This document shows positions 1 through 7,253 of a stretch of 23,531 nucleotides of DNA, in pieces. Origin of the DNA: Bog-756 sp035531955 (GTDB lineage Bacteria; Actinomycetota; Acidimicrobiia; Acidimicrobiales; RAAP-2). The stretch is from positions 1 to 23,531 of the forward strand of contig DATKRZ010000057.1 of the NCBI GenBank assembly GCA_035531955.1, given 5' to 3'. The position numbers were made by a program, and so were the translations under genes. Below the pieces are notes generated by a model that was given only the letters and a program-made list of their open reading frames with translations, did no database searches and was not told the origin of the DNA. Within the stretch, counting starts at the first letter, position 1. Each line of letters starts with the position of its first letter.

Positions 1-421
1 CCGGCTCCAGCATCCGTCCCGAGCTCTTGGCCCCCTCCATCTCGGGGTGGTAGTCGGGCCACGTCATGGGCGTGAGCTCGAGGGGTGTCGACCGCTCCAG
101 GCCGGCCACGATGCCCGGGCCGCGGTCCACGTAGTGCTCCAGCAGGTCGGGCGGGGTCCGGCCCGCGGTGAGGCGCCCCATGTAGGTCAGGGCCTCGGTC
201 CGCGAGTCCGTCGACCCCACCTCGCCCATGAGGTGGTTCTGGGGCATCCAGATCCCCCCGCCGGAGACCGCGGTGGTGCCACCGATCGACTCGGTGCGCT
301 CCACGAGGGTCACCCCGGCTCCGCGGGCCCGGGCCGCCAAGGCGGCGGAGAGCGCCGCGGCCCCGGAGCCCACCACGATGACATCGGCTCGGGAGTGCTC
401 CGTCGGGGCGGTCACGTCCAC
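1..421 (-). CDS. FAD-dependent oxidoreductase, 3-ketosteroid dehydrogenase-like (partial, C-terminus outside window)
   Basis: This is the N-terminal ~140 residues of a flavoprotein; the rest lies beyond base 1. A Rossmann FAD-binding motif is visible near the N-terminus (DVIVVGSGAAALSAALAA), followed by VTLVERTESIGGTTAVSGGG and then IWMPQN. Further on, PDYHPEMEGAKSSGRMLEP is typical of the KstD/fumarate-reductase-type flavoproteins that desaturate 3-ketosteroid rings with FAD as acceptor. In-frame GTG codons at 421 and 415 are both possible starts and neither has a clear Shine-Dalgarno sequence. The gene begins only 5 to 11 bases after the stop of the Rieske oxygenase gene, so it is probably co-transcribed with it. 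The family (KstD-like FAD-binding dehydrogenase) is fairly secure. The steroid substrate is an inference, because relatives act on other cyclic ketones and many are uncharacterised. Confidence 0.85.
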   Translation of the reverse strand, partial: MDVTAPTEHSRADVIVVGSGAAALSAALAARARGAGVTLVERTESIGGTTAVSGGGIWMPQNHLMGEVGSTDSRTEALTYMGRLTAGRTPPDLLEHYVDRGPGIVAGLERSTPLELTPMTWPDYHPEMEGAKSSGRMLEP

Positions 422-425
422 CGAC

Positions 426-1730
426 TCAGGGTCGGGCCAGGTAGCGATCGAGCTCGCGGTGCATGTTGGCGATCCCTCCCTCGTAGGTCCGGGACAGCCG
501 TGTCCGCTCGATGCTCAGGCTGTGGATGCCTCGCTGCTGGCGCCCGATGTTGGAGAAGTCCTGCAGTGGGATGCGCGGCCAGTGGTCGGCGTCGTCCGGT
601 GCGAAGGGGCCCTGCAGGGCCGGGCGGGGGAGGTGGTCGCCGGCCGGCGGGATGGTGAGCGACCACAGTTCGAACAGGCAGGACTCGGGGTCGTCGCCGT
701 TGGGCCGCACCCGGTAGACGAGGGCGTTCCCGTACTGGGGGAGGACGAAGTAGTTGGGGAACAGGAAGAACATGCCGCCCCACCGGGCCAGGGCGGCCGG
801 GTCGGGCGGTGGGAGGGGGATGCCGGCCCCCTCGGCGTACCGGTAGAGGGCCGTGACCACCTCGGCCCCGAAGGTGCTCCCCTCGGGGACCGGCCGGTCC
901 CGCAGGCCCTCGATGACGTGGACCTCGCGCTCGAGGGTCATGGCCTCGAGGCCGCCGCTGAGCAGGCGGACCGACTCGAGGATGGCGTCGATCTCGTTCA
1001 CCCCCACCTGCCGGCCCTTCTTGGCCTGGGCGTCGGGGCGCAGCTGGAAGCTGGAGTGCCCGTGCGGGTGCACCGAGTAGGCCAGGCTGTCGGGGTCGTA
1101 CTGCTCGGGGTGGCCGAGGGTGAGCTGCGGGTGGGTCTGGGGGACGTGGTAGCCCTCCATGAACGCCTCCTGGGCCACCTTCCAGTTGGCGGGCAGGATC
1201 GCCGACTTCCACCACACCACCCGCATGTCGGCCACGCCCAGCGGGTCGAGCAGGCCGGGCATGGGGTCGAGGGCCTCCAGCAGGGGTGGGGCCGACGGGT
1301 CCAGGGTCACCCAGACGCACCCGCCCCACGTGTCCACCCTGGCCTGGCGCAGGCAGAGCTCGTCGGGCCCGAGGAGTGCGGGCTCGAAGGCGTGGTCACC
1401 GTAGACGAAGGAGTTGGTCCCGTCGAGGTTCCACCGCCACCCGTGGAACGGACAGACGATCTGGCCCCGGGGGAAGGTGCCCGATCCCTCGGCCAGTTGG
1501 GTGGCCCGGTGGCGGCAGGCGTTGAGGTAGGCCCGGACCGTCCTGGGGTCGGTGCGGACCAGCAGGATGGACTGGTCGCTGACGGTGTACTCGACGTAGT
1601 CACCGGGGTCGGGGAGCTCCTCGAGCCGACAGGCCATCTGCCAGGCCCGGGGCCAGAGGTACCGGCGCTCGAGCTCGGCGAAGGCCGGGTCGTAGTAGCG
1701 CTCGGCAGGCACCCCGTCGGGGGTGGTCAT
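426..1730 (-). CDS. Rieske non-heme iron oxygenase, alpha subunit
   Basis: The product is a ring-hydroxylating oxygenase large subunit of 434 residues, a normal length. The Rieske [2Fe-2S] site is complete: C72-R-H74 and C93-PF-H96. The mononuclear iron site lies in NWKVAQEAFMEGYHVPQTHP, with H195 and H200 as ligands. E192 takes the place of the bridging Asp seen in naphthalene dioxygenase; Glu there is known in other Rieske enzymes such as carnitine oxygenases. Family members use O2 and electrons from a separate reductase to hydroxylate aromatic or alicyclic compounds or to dealkylate amines. No reductase or ferredoxin gene is visible here. I chose ATG 1730 because the protein then begins MTTPDGVPAERYYDP, like relatives. 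An in-frame GTG at 1808 would add 26 residues and overlap the upstream stop. It lies between an NTF2-like gene and a KstD-like gene on the same strand. The substrate is unknown. Confidence 0.92.
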   Translation of the reverse strand: MTTPDGVPAERYYDPAFAELERRYLWPRAWQMACRLEELPDPGDYVEYTVSDQSILLVRTDPRTVRAYLNACRHRATQLAEGSGTFPRGQIVCPFHGWRWNLDGTNSFVYGDHAFEPALLGPDELCLRQARVDTWGGCVWVTLDPSAPPLLEALDPMPGLLDPLGVADMRVVWWKSAILPANWKVAQEAFMEGYHVPQTHPQLTLGHPEQYDPDSLAYSVHPHGHSSFQLRPDAQAKKGRQVGVNEIDAILESVRLLSGGLEAMTLEREVHVIEGLRDRPVPEGSTFGAEVVTALYRYAEGAGIPLPPPDPAALARWGGMFFLFPNYFVLPQYGNALVYRVRPNGDDPESCLFELWSLTIPPAGDHLPRPALQGPFAPDDADHWPRIPLQDFSNIGRQQRGIHSLSIERTRLSRTYEGGIANMHRELDRYLARP

Positions 1731-1800
1731 GGGGAACGGGACGGCCTGTTGCCCATGACCGGCGACCGGTCGGTCTCCTAGGCCCGGGTGGAGGCCGACC

Positions 1801-2205
1801 TCAGCCACCGGCGCTCCCGTCGGGCAGCCCGAGCAGGGTGATCTCCCGCCGGCGGAACCGCCACCGTGATCCGTCCCGGACCAATTGATCGTGGTAGCGG
1901 CCGGTGGCCACCAGCGTCAGGCCCCCGGCTCCGGCCCTCACGAACAGATAGTCGGTGTGGGCCACGGCGGTGTCGCCGTCCACCTCCACGAGGGAGTTGG
2001 CCGTGATGTGCTTGCCGCGGGCCTCGGGTGGCTGCACCGACTCCATGTACCGCCGGATGTCGCCGCGACCCTCGTTGGCCCGGCCCGCCACCACCAGATG
2101 GGCGTCGTCGACGAAGAGCTCGGACCACTGGTCGAAGCGACCGTCGTCGCAGTGCTGGCTGTACGCGGCGATGGTCCGCCGTACCTGGTCCTCGTCCTCC
2201 CCCAC
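1801..2205 (-). CDS. SnoaL/NTF2-like protein, possible small subunit partner of the Rieske oxygenase
   Basis: This encodes a 134-residue NTF2-fold protein. It opens with EDQVRRTIAAYSQHCDDGRF and continues WSELFVDDAHLVVAGR, the typical helix then strand start of SnoaL_4-type proteins. It closes with DGSRWRFRRREITLL, the usual final strands. The beta subunits of ring-hydroxylating dioxygenases share this fold. Its place directly upstream of a Rieske alpha-subunit gene makes a structural or accessory role plausible, but that is inference. An independent isomerase, cyclase or dehydratase is the alternative. GTG 2205 was chosen because GGGGAGG lies 3 bases upstream and the N-terminus then matches the domain. 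Longer in-frame starts (GTG 2217 and further upstream) add only a basic, low-complexity stretch. The gap to the Rieske start is 70 bases, consistent with one operon. Confidence 0.8.
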   Translation of the reverse strand: MGEDEDQVRRTIAAYSQHCDDGRFDQWSELFVDDAHLVVAGRANEGRGDIRRYMESVQPPEARGKHITANSLVEVDGDTAVAHTDYLFVRAGAGGLTLVATGRYHDQLVRDGSRWRFRRREITLLGLPDGSAGG

Positions 2206-2313
2206 GGTCCTCCCCACTCCTCGGCCGCGCCGCCGGAGTGCCGGGCCGACCGATCGGACGCCACCCATGATAGGTCGGCGTCCGCTTCGGCCGCGGGGGA
2301 GCCGGACGCAACT

Positions 2314-2568
2314 TCACCCCGGGGTCGTGCCCGGCTCGCGGAGCTCGGCGATGGTCTCGCCCACCGGGTAGGTCGTCCCCTCTTCCCCGATCCGGTGGAG
2401 CATCCCGCTGATCGGCGCGCCGATCTCGCTCTCCACCTTGTCCGTCTCCAACAGGTAGAGGGGCTGGTCCCTGACCACCTCGGCACCCTCGTCGACCAGC
2501 CATCGGGCCAGGGTGGCCTCGGTCATCTCCATGCCCAACTTGGGAACGCGTATCTCGATCGTCGTCAC
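2314..2568 (-). CDS. Stand-alone lipoyl (biotinyl/lipoyl-attachment) domain protein
   Basis: The product is an 84-residue protein that is almost entirely one lipoyl domain: VPKLGMEMTEATLARWLVDE, then ETDKVESEIGAP with the expected lipoylated lysine at K44, then GMLHRIGEEGTTYPVGETIA. The DK-V-E context is that of 2-oxo-acid dehydrogenase E2 lipoyl domains, not the (A/V)MKM of biotin carriers. There is no peripheral-subunit-binding or acyltransferase domain, so it is a free swinging-arm carrier and not a full E2. GTG 2568 is the only start that fits the domain; the upstream ribosome site is weak. It heads a minus-strand set ending in the Rieske and KstD-like genes, 108 bases before the NTF2-like gene. 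A partner dehydrogenase or acyltransferase is not in this window. The function in the cluster is unknown. Confidence 0.87.
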   Translation of the reverse strand: MTTIEIRVPKLGMEMTEATLARWLVDEGAEVVRDQPLYLLETDKVESEIGAPISGMLHRIGEEGTTYPVGETIAELREPGTTPG

Positions 2569-2787
2569 CCCCCCGGGACCGGTGCGGCTGAGCCGGTGCG
2601 GCCGTTCGTCGCACTCTATCCATGCCGTCCCACCGTGCCGTCCCACCGTTCCCACGTCCGACCGATGCCCCTGGTCAGCCAACACCGCGAAGCCGTCCAC
2701 CCTCCCCGGGGCGGCGGATCGCGGTGGTGCTAGCTTCGCGGACCGGCACGGCGAACCTCGACCCGACCGTCCGGACTGGAGCAGGCC
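2569..2787. promoter_or_regulatory. Divergent intergenic region between the lipoyl-domain and crotonase genes
   Basis: This region must carry promoters for both directions. On the minus strand a possible -10 hexamer TAGAGT (2613-2618) lies about 45 bases upstream of the lipoyl-gene GTG, but there is no matching -35. On the plus strand a Shine-Dalgarno GGAG (2778-2781) sits 6 bases before ATG 2788. A 13-bp tandem repeat at 2624-2649 could be a regulator-binding site. The promoter assignments are by eye and weak. Confidence 0.4.
2624..2649. repeat. Perfect 13-bp tandem direct repeat in the divergent promoter region
   Basis: GCCGTCCCACCGT occurs twice in immediate succession (2624-2636, 2637-2649), and a partial match (TCCCACGT) follows. 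It overlaps the region where the minus-strand -35 element would lie. It may be an operator or a chance product of GC-rich DNA. Confidence 0.6.
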
Positions 2788-3678
2788 ATGGAGACCCGAA
2801 CGCTGGACAGGGTGAAGTACGAGAAGGACGGGCCCGTGGCCTGGATCACCCTGGACTTCGAGGAGAAGGCCAACGTCCAGTCGTCCGGCCTGGTGTTCGA
2901 CGTCGACACCTGCCTCGACGACGCCGACCGTGACTACGACATCAAGGTGGTGATCCTGAAGGCCAACGGCCCCGGGTTCAGCGCCGGTCACGTGGTGAGG
3001 GGCGCCCCCGGCACCGAGATGCGCGAGATCGACGAGAGCACCGCCCGGTTGGGCAGCCCGTGGAAGGGCCAGTGGGACATCTACGGCACCCCGGTGCTCA
3101 AGCTGTGGGACTTCCCCAAGGTCACCATCGCCCAGGTCCACGGCTACTGCCTCGGGGGAGGCACGGTGTGGGGGCTGCTCACCGACATGACCGTGGCATC
3201 CGAGGACGCCTACTTCCAATTCCCCGTGCTCCAGGGAATGGCCATGCCCACCATGGAGACGGGCATCGAGCCCTGGATCTTCATGAACTGGAAGCGGGCA
3301 TCGGAGTACATGTACACGGGTCAGGAGCTCAGCGCCGCCGAGGCCAAGGAGATGGGTCTCGTCAACCGGGTGGTCGCCCGCGACCGGCTCGACGACGAGG
3401 TGGCCGAGCTGGCCTTCCACGTGGCCCAGGCCCCGCTCACCACGCTGATGGCGGCCAAGGCCAACATCCGGCGAGCCTGGGACCTGATGGGACTGCGGAC
3501 CCACCTGCAGGCGTCGAACGACCTGTTGACCGTGGCCACGACCGCCACCGATGTGCAGGAGTACATCCGCGGGGTGTACGCGGAGGGGCTTCGTCCCCGC
3601 GACGCCGCCCGCCGCAACGCCGAGCGGGCCAAGGTACTCGCCGCCGAGTGGAAGGCAAGATCCCGGGCCCCGGACTGA
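2788..3678 (+). CDS. Crotonase-fold (enoyl-CoA hydratase/isomerase family) protein lacking both catalytic glutamates
   Basis: The product is a 296-residue crotonase-superfamily protein. GPGFSAGHVV (61-70) and HGYCLGGGTVWGLLTD (118-133) give the two peptide-NH segments that form the CoA-thioester oxyanion hole. AKEMGLVNRVV (186-196) is the usual later signature. Aligned by eye with rat mitochondrial enoyl-CoA hydratase, the two catalytic glutamates (Glu144, Glu164) correspond to V127 and V147. Ordinary syn-hydration is therefore unlikely. Thioester hydrolysis, decarboxylation, isomerisation, dehalogenation or C-C cleavage are options within this superfamily. ATG 2788 has GGAG 6 bases upstream. 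It is divergent from the Rieske/KstD-like cluster, so it may handle CoA-activated products of that pathway, which is inference. At the 3' end it converges on the gene at 3775. Confidence 0.88.
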   Translation: METRTLDRVKYEKDGPVAWITLDFEEKANVQSSGLVFDVDTCLDDADRDYDIKVVILKANGPGFSAGHVVRGAPGTEMREIDESTARLGSPWKGQWDIYGTPVLKLWDFPKVTIAQVHGYCLGGGTVWGLLTDMTVASEDAYFQFPVLQGMAMPTMETGIEPWIFMNWKRASEYMYTGQELSAAEAKEMGLVNRVVARDRLDDEVAELAFHVAQAPLTTLMAAKANIRRAWDLMGLRTHLQASNDLLTVATTATDVQEYIRGVYAEGLRPRDAARRNAERAKVLAAEWKARSRAPD

Positions 3679-3739
3679 CTCGGCCGCCCCGGTGCCCCCC
3701 GAAAGCCCGGAGCGGCCGGGGCCACGACGACGGGGCCTG

Positions 3740-3756
3740 CCGCGGCGAGACCGCGG
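3740..3756. terminator. Possible stem-loop between convergent genes
   Basis: CCGCGG, a 5-base loop and CCGCGG form a short GC stem in the 96-base space between the crotonase gene and the convergent gene at 3775. There is no T-tract. CCGCGG is itself a palindrome, so chance occurrence in this GC-rich DNA is likely. Confidence 0.25.
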
Positions 3757-3774
3757 GGTCGATCCGCTCCGCCC

Positions 3775-4545
3775 TCAGCAGGTGGAGGAGTAGGCCGAGG
3801 TGCCAGGGCCGGTCTGCGGGTCATCCACCTCGCCTCCTCCCCCCGACCGGAGGACCGCGCCCAGGTGCACCACGTACCACTCACCCCGCCACGAGATCAT
3901 CGAGGCGATACCGAACGACCGCACCTGGCCGTCCAGCCTGTAGACCATCCGGGCGTTGGGCACCTCGAAGTAGCCGACGTCGTTGTAGCAGACGCCGGGC
4001 GGCACCCAGTGGCCATAGGACGAGTCGACGTCCACGCCGACCAGCGCGGCACCGGCGCCGAGCATCTCGTGGGCTGCGCTGATGTCCAGCTGGTAGTCGA
4101 CCAGCAGCCGGCCGGCGTAGTCGCCGGCAGGGTCGGCCTCCGCCTTCAGCGCCGCGTAGGCCGCCTCGGGGAAGAAGGCCGGGAGGGCCGACGTCATCGA
4201 GCCGCTCACCACCCCGTTCCACAGGGCATCCATACGGGCGCCGAACAACGGGTCGGTGGCGGAGGGGAAGGCCCCGGTCTGGGGGAGCGAGCCGGGGTCC
4301 ACGGTGGTGGTGGTCGGGGGAAGAGTGGTCGTGGTGGGCGGCATCGAAGTGGTGGAGGCGTGGCGCCGGGTTGCGGGGGCCGTGGCGGCGGAAGGTCGTT
4401 CGCCCGAGGAGCGGGCCACCATCGCCCCGGTGACGGCCAGCGCCACCAATACCACGGCCAGCAAGGTCACCCGCCGTCGACGGACCGTCCGGCTCCGGGC
4501 GGTCGGGTGTCGATACCGGTGGGGCGTCGGGTCGGGACGGTCCAT
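3775..4545 (-). CDS. Membrane-anchored extracytoplasmic protein of unknown function
   Basis: I do not recognise a family for this 256-residue protein. A basic N-terminus (RSRTVRRRR) precedes one hydrophobic segment (about 27-44), so it is probably anchored in the membrane or has an uncleaved signal. A Thr/Pro linker follows (65-83, PPTTTTLPPTTTT), typical of actinobacterial surface proteins. The globular part (about 95-235) contains LLVDYQLDISAAHEMLGAG, VDSSYGHWVPPGVCYNDVGY and ISWRGEWYVVHLGAVL. The last pattern (a strand containing WRGEWYVVHLG) recalls small NTF2-like extracellular domains, but that is only a guess. ATG 4545 was chosen because it places the basic/hydrophobic segment at the N-terminus; no Shine-Dalgarno is visible. 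An upstream in-frame start near 4629 would add 28 unstructured residues. It is transcribed alone, divergent from the next gene and convergent with the crotonase gene. Confidence 0.72.
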   Translation of the reverse strand: MDRPDPTPHRYRHPTARSRTVRRRRVTLLAVVLVALAVTGAMVARSSGERPSAATAPATRRHASTTSMPPTTTTLPPTTTTVDPGSLPQTGAFPSATDPLFGARMDALWNGVVSGSMTSALPAFFPEAAYAALKAEADPAGDYAGRLLVDYQLDISAAHEMLGAGAALVGVDVDSSYGHWVPPGVCYNDVGYFEVPNARMVYRLDGQVRSFGIASMISWRGEWYVVHLGAVLRSGGGGEVDDPQTGPGTSAYSSTC

Positions 4546-4670
4546 GATCGCTACGCAATGGTAGGTGTCCTGGCCCGTGCCCGGGCCCGGGCGGTTGGAC
4601 GGGTCGGTCGGTCGGGCGCGTGCCATCATGTCCCCCGGGCCGCCGGGGGGCGACGACAGGAGGAGCGACC

Positions 4671-5093
4671 GTGGGTGCCGAGGCCAACAAGGAACGGGTG
4701 CAGGCGTTCTGGAGGACGCTCTACGAACGCGACTGGGAGGCCGTCGGCGCCTTCTTCGGCGAGGACAGCGAGTACACCGACGTGCCCTCCCCGGACGACG
4801 ACGTGGCCCGGGGTCGTGAGCTCATCGTGGCCCGCCTCCGACTGGGCCTCGAGCCCATCTCGGGCTACGAGCACCATCTGCGACTGATGGTGGCCGAGGG
4901 CGACACGGTGGTGACCGAGCACGCCGAGACCTGGCGCTGGCACACCGGGGAGGAGGTCACCCTCCCCTTCGTGTCGGTGCACGAATTCCGCGACGGGGTC
5001 ATCGTGCGGTGGTGGGACTACTGGGACCTCCAGACCCTGATGAACGCGGCACCGGCGTGGTGGATAGAGCACATCATGCAGGGCTATACCTGA
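4671..5093 (+). CDS. NTF2-like protein related to limonene-1,2-epoxide hydrolase
   Basis: This is a 140-residue single-domain NTF2-fold protein. NKERVQAFWRTLYERDWEAV and the C-terminal VIVRWWDYWDLQTL resemble limonene-1,2-epoxide hydrolases and related SnoaL-like proteins. In Rhodococcus limonene epoxide hydrolase the active site is Asp-Arg-Asp (Arg99, Asp101, Asp132). By eye the equivalents here are H84, E86 and D116, so only one of the three is unchanged. Epoxide hydrolysis is therefore uncertain; an isomerase, a lactonising enzyme or a non-catalytic binding role is possible. The start is GTG 4671, supported by a strong AGGAGGAG (4658-4665) 5 bases upstream. It stands alone on the plus strand, divergent from the membrane protein and convergent with the decarboxylase, 76 bases before the decarboxylase stop. 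Confidence 0.83.
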   Translation: MGAEANKERVQAFWRTLYERDWEAVGAFFGEDSEYTDVPSPDDDVARGRELIVARLRLGLEPISGYEHHLRLMVAEGDTVVTEHAETWRWHTGEEVTLPFVSVHEFRDGVIVRWWDYWDLQTLMNAAPAWWIEHIMQGYT

Positions 5094-5169
5094 GGTCGGC
5101 GGTGCCGCGCCCGCGGGGGTGGCGGCCGGCGCCGGAGGGAGGAGCGCACGGCGTGGAGAGCGCGTGGGC

Positions 5170-6534
5170 TCAGCCCATGGTGTCGATGATCTCCTCCACC
5201 ATGGCCGGCGTGGTGTCGGGGTGGAGGAGGGCTAGGCGACCGACCGGTCGGTCCTCCCAGACGGTCGGGACCACGAACCCGACCTGGTCCTTGAGGAGCT
5301 GGTCCGACCAGCGCTCATAGTCCTCCCAATCCCACCCGGTCCGCCGGAAGAGGACCACCGACAGCTCCGGCCTGCGGACCAGCTCGACGTGGGGGGTGCG
5401 CTCGATGAGGTCGGCGCACTGTTGGGTAACGGCCAGCACGGTCTCGATGGCGTCGCGGTAGGCGTCGGTGCCGTAGACGGCCAATGAGAACCACAGGGGG
5501 AGCCCCCGGGCCCGCCGGGTCAGGTGAAAGGCGTAGTCACTCGGGTTCCAGTCGTCCCGGGCATCACTGTGCATCACGTCGAGGTAGGACGCGTCCTGGG
5601 TGTGGACCGCCCGGGCCAGACGGGGTTCCCGGTAGACGAGGGCGGCGCAGTCGAAGGGGGCGAACAACCATTTGTGGGGGTCCACCACGAACGAGTCCAC
5701 CAGTTCAATGCCTTCGAACCGGTGGCGCACCGAAGGGGCGAAGAGGGCGGCACACCCGTAGGCGCCGTCGACGTGGAACCACAGAGACCGTTCCCGGGCC
5801 ACCCGCCCCACCCCGGCCAGGTCGTCGACGATGCCGGCGTTCGTGGTGCCACCGGTGGCGACCACGGCGATGACGTCGGAGGCCCGGGGATGACGGTCCA
5901 GGGTCGAGGCCAGTCCGGATCCGGTGAGGCGGTGGTCGTCGCACGGGACGAGCAGAGCCTCCACCCCCAGCACCCGGAGTGCCTTGCCCACCGAGGAGTG
6001 GGCTTCCTCGCTGATGGCCACCACCGGCCGGGCCGGGGCCCGCTCCCCGAGGCGATGGTCAGCCGTGTCCCGGGCCACCATCAGTGCCGACAGGTTGCCC
6101 GCCGATCCCCCGGAGACGAAGCATCCCCCCGCCCCTCCCGGGAGGCCGGCCAGCTCGGAGAGGACTCGGAGTGCCTGGTTTTCGGCGGCGACGGCCCCGG
6201 CGGCCTCCATCCACGACGTCCCCTGGAGCGAGGAGCAGGCCACGACCATGTCGAAGAGCAGGGAGGCCTTGGTCGGCGCGGCCGGGATGAACGACAGGAA
6301 CCGTGGGCTGTCGCAGGAGACCACCGCCGTGGCCAGGTCGTTGTCGAAGATCTCCATGATGCGGTGGGCGTCGGTCCCCGTGGGGTTGATCAGGCCGTCG
6401 AGGCTGGCGCCGAGCGACTCCGCCTGGGCCCCGCCGAAGTCCAGGGGGACCGGATCGAGCGCCAGACGCCACCGGCAGTAGTCGAGGACGAGGGTGGTCA
6501 GTTCCTCGTCATAGACGAACATGGGATTGCGCAT
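5170..6534 (-). CDS. PLP-dependent group II decarboxylase (aromatic-L-amino-acid decarboxylase family)
   Basis: The 454-residue product belongs to the pyridoxal-phosphate fold-type I group II decarboxylases, which remove CO2 from L-amino acids such as Trp, Tyr, Dopa, Glu or 2,4-diaminobutyrate. Landmarks are SGGSAGN (141-147), the cofactor-stacking His in SEEAHSS (H179), TGGTTNAG (227-234), HVDGAYG with the pyridine-N-binding D256, and the Schiff-base lysine K288 in VVDPHKWLFAP. The length matches the family. ATG 6534 was chosen because AAAGGA lies 4 bases upstream and the protein then opens MRNPMFVYDEEL; a longer in-frame start at 6618 lacks this support. It lies 127 bases downstream of the methyltransferase gene on the same strand and may or may not share its transcript. 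The substrate cannot be read from the sequence. Confidence 0.9.
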   Translation of the reverse strand: MRNPMFVYDEELTTLVLDYCRWRLALDPVPLDFGGAQAESLGASLDGLINPTGTDAHRIMEIFDNDLATAVVSCDSPRFLSFIPAAPTKASLLFDMVVACSSLQGTSWMEAAGAVAAENQALRVLSELAGLPGGAGGCFVSGGSAGNLSALMVARDTADHRLGERAPARPVVAISEEAHSSVGKALRVLGVEALLVPCDDHRLTGSGLASTLDRHPRASDVIAVVATGGTTNAGIVDDLAGVGRVARERSLWFHVDGAYGCAALFAPSVRHRFEGIELVDSFVVDPHKWLFAPFDCAALVYREPRLARAVHTQDASYLDVMHSDARDDWNPSDYAFHLTRRARGLPLWFSLAVYGTDAYRDAIETVLAVTQQCADLIERTPHVELVRRPELSVVLFRRTGWDWEDYERWSDQLLKDQVGFVVPTVWEDRPVGRLALLHPDTTPAMVEEIIDTMG

Positions 6535-6661
6535 GGTGTCCTTTCTGGGCGGCGCCCAATGATCGCAGACGCGATGGACTGCCCGTCGCGCTCGCAGGCG
6601 CTCCATGGGCCGCGCCATGCAGCTCCGTCACCCGGGACGCCGACCCGGCCGACCCGTCCGG

Positions 6662-7237
6662 TCAGGCCGACGCGTTCGAGTCCGCCGTGGTGGCGACGGG
6701 CCGATGCACCGATACCGCGTACGTTCCGGACCCGGTCCACGGCTCGCCCTCCCACGTGGCCCACCGCCCCTCCAGTGCCAGCCCGGCCTGGTGGCAGTGC
6801 CGGTCGTACTCGGTGAGGTCGTAGCCCCGGTCGAGCCCGAACCCGGCCACCATGTGGCCTCCCTCGGCGATGTGACGGGCGCAGCTGCGGACCAGGTCGG
6901 CCTGCGTCCCCTCCGGCGTGAACAGCAGGACGTTCCCTGCCATCACCACCAGGTCGAACCGCCGGTTGGTCTCGAGCGTGCTGAGGTCGGCGACCACCCA
7001 GTTCAGCTCGGGGGCGAGGCGCCTGGCCGTGTCGATCATCGACGTGTCGACATCGACTCCGAGCACCTCGATCCCCCGGCGTGCCAGCTCCCGGGCCACC
7101 CGCCCGGTCCCGCATCCCGCGTCGAGGACCGAAGCAGGGTGGAAACGCTCGATGAAGTCCGCCTCCCCGTGGACGTCCACTCCGGAGGCGGCGAGGTCGT
7201 CGAACCGCCGTTGGTAGCGGTCCCCATCCCATGTCAC
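6662..7237 (-). CDS. Class I SAM-dependent methyltransferase (small-molecule type)
   Basis: The 191-residue product has a Rossmann-type methyltransferase fold. Motif I is VLDAGCGTGRVARELARRG (37-55), followed by VLGVDVD with the acidic residue that binds the SAM ribose. Later come RFDLVVMAGNVLLF (motif IV region) and HIAEGGHMVAGFGL (motif V/VI). It has no (D/N/S)PPY motif, so it is not a DNA adenine or N4-cytosine methyltransferase. It resembles a widespread actinobacterial family of unknown substrate. GTG 7237 starts 16 bases after the stop of the upstream gene, so it is probably translated from the same message as the methyltransferase/nuclease-like pair. Whether it has any functional tie to them is unknown; simple operon neighbourhood is the cautious reading. 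Confidence 0.88.
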   Translation of the reverse strand: MTWDGDRYQRRFDDLAASGVDVHGEADFIERFHPASVLDAGCGTGRVARELARRGIEVLGVDVDTSMIDTARRLAPELNWVVADLSTLETNRRFDLVVMAGNVLLFTPEGTQADLVRSCARHIAEGGHMVAGFGLDRGYDLTEYDRHCHQAGLALEGRWATWEGEPWTGSGTYAVSVHRPVATTADSNASA

Positions 7238-7253
7238 GACATGTCCCGAGCCA

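Noticed and set aside
228..1781. A 517-codon open frame on the plus strand opposite the Rieske oxygenase gene
   Set aside because: It is a mirror frame: the opposite strand has complete Rieske and iron-site motifs, and the frame shows only Gly/Val/Pro/Arg-rich sequence without domains. The long frames opposite the genes at 5170, 8337, 13707 and 16051 were rejected for the same reason.
6662..7237. Methyltransferase considered as a second DNA methyltransferase of the operon
   Set aside because: It has VLDAGCGTGRVA but no (D/N/S)PPY catalytic motif, and resembles small-molecule enzymes.
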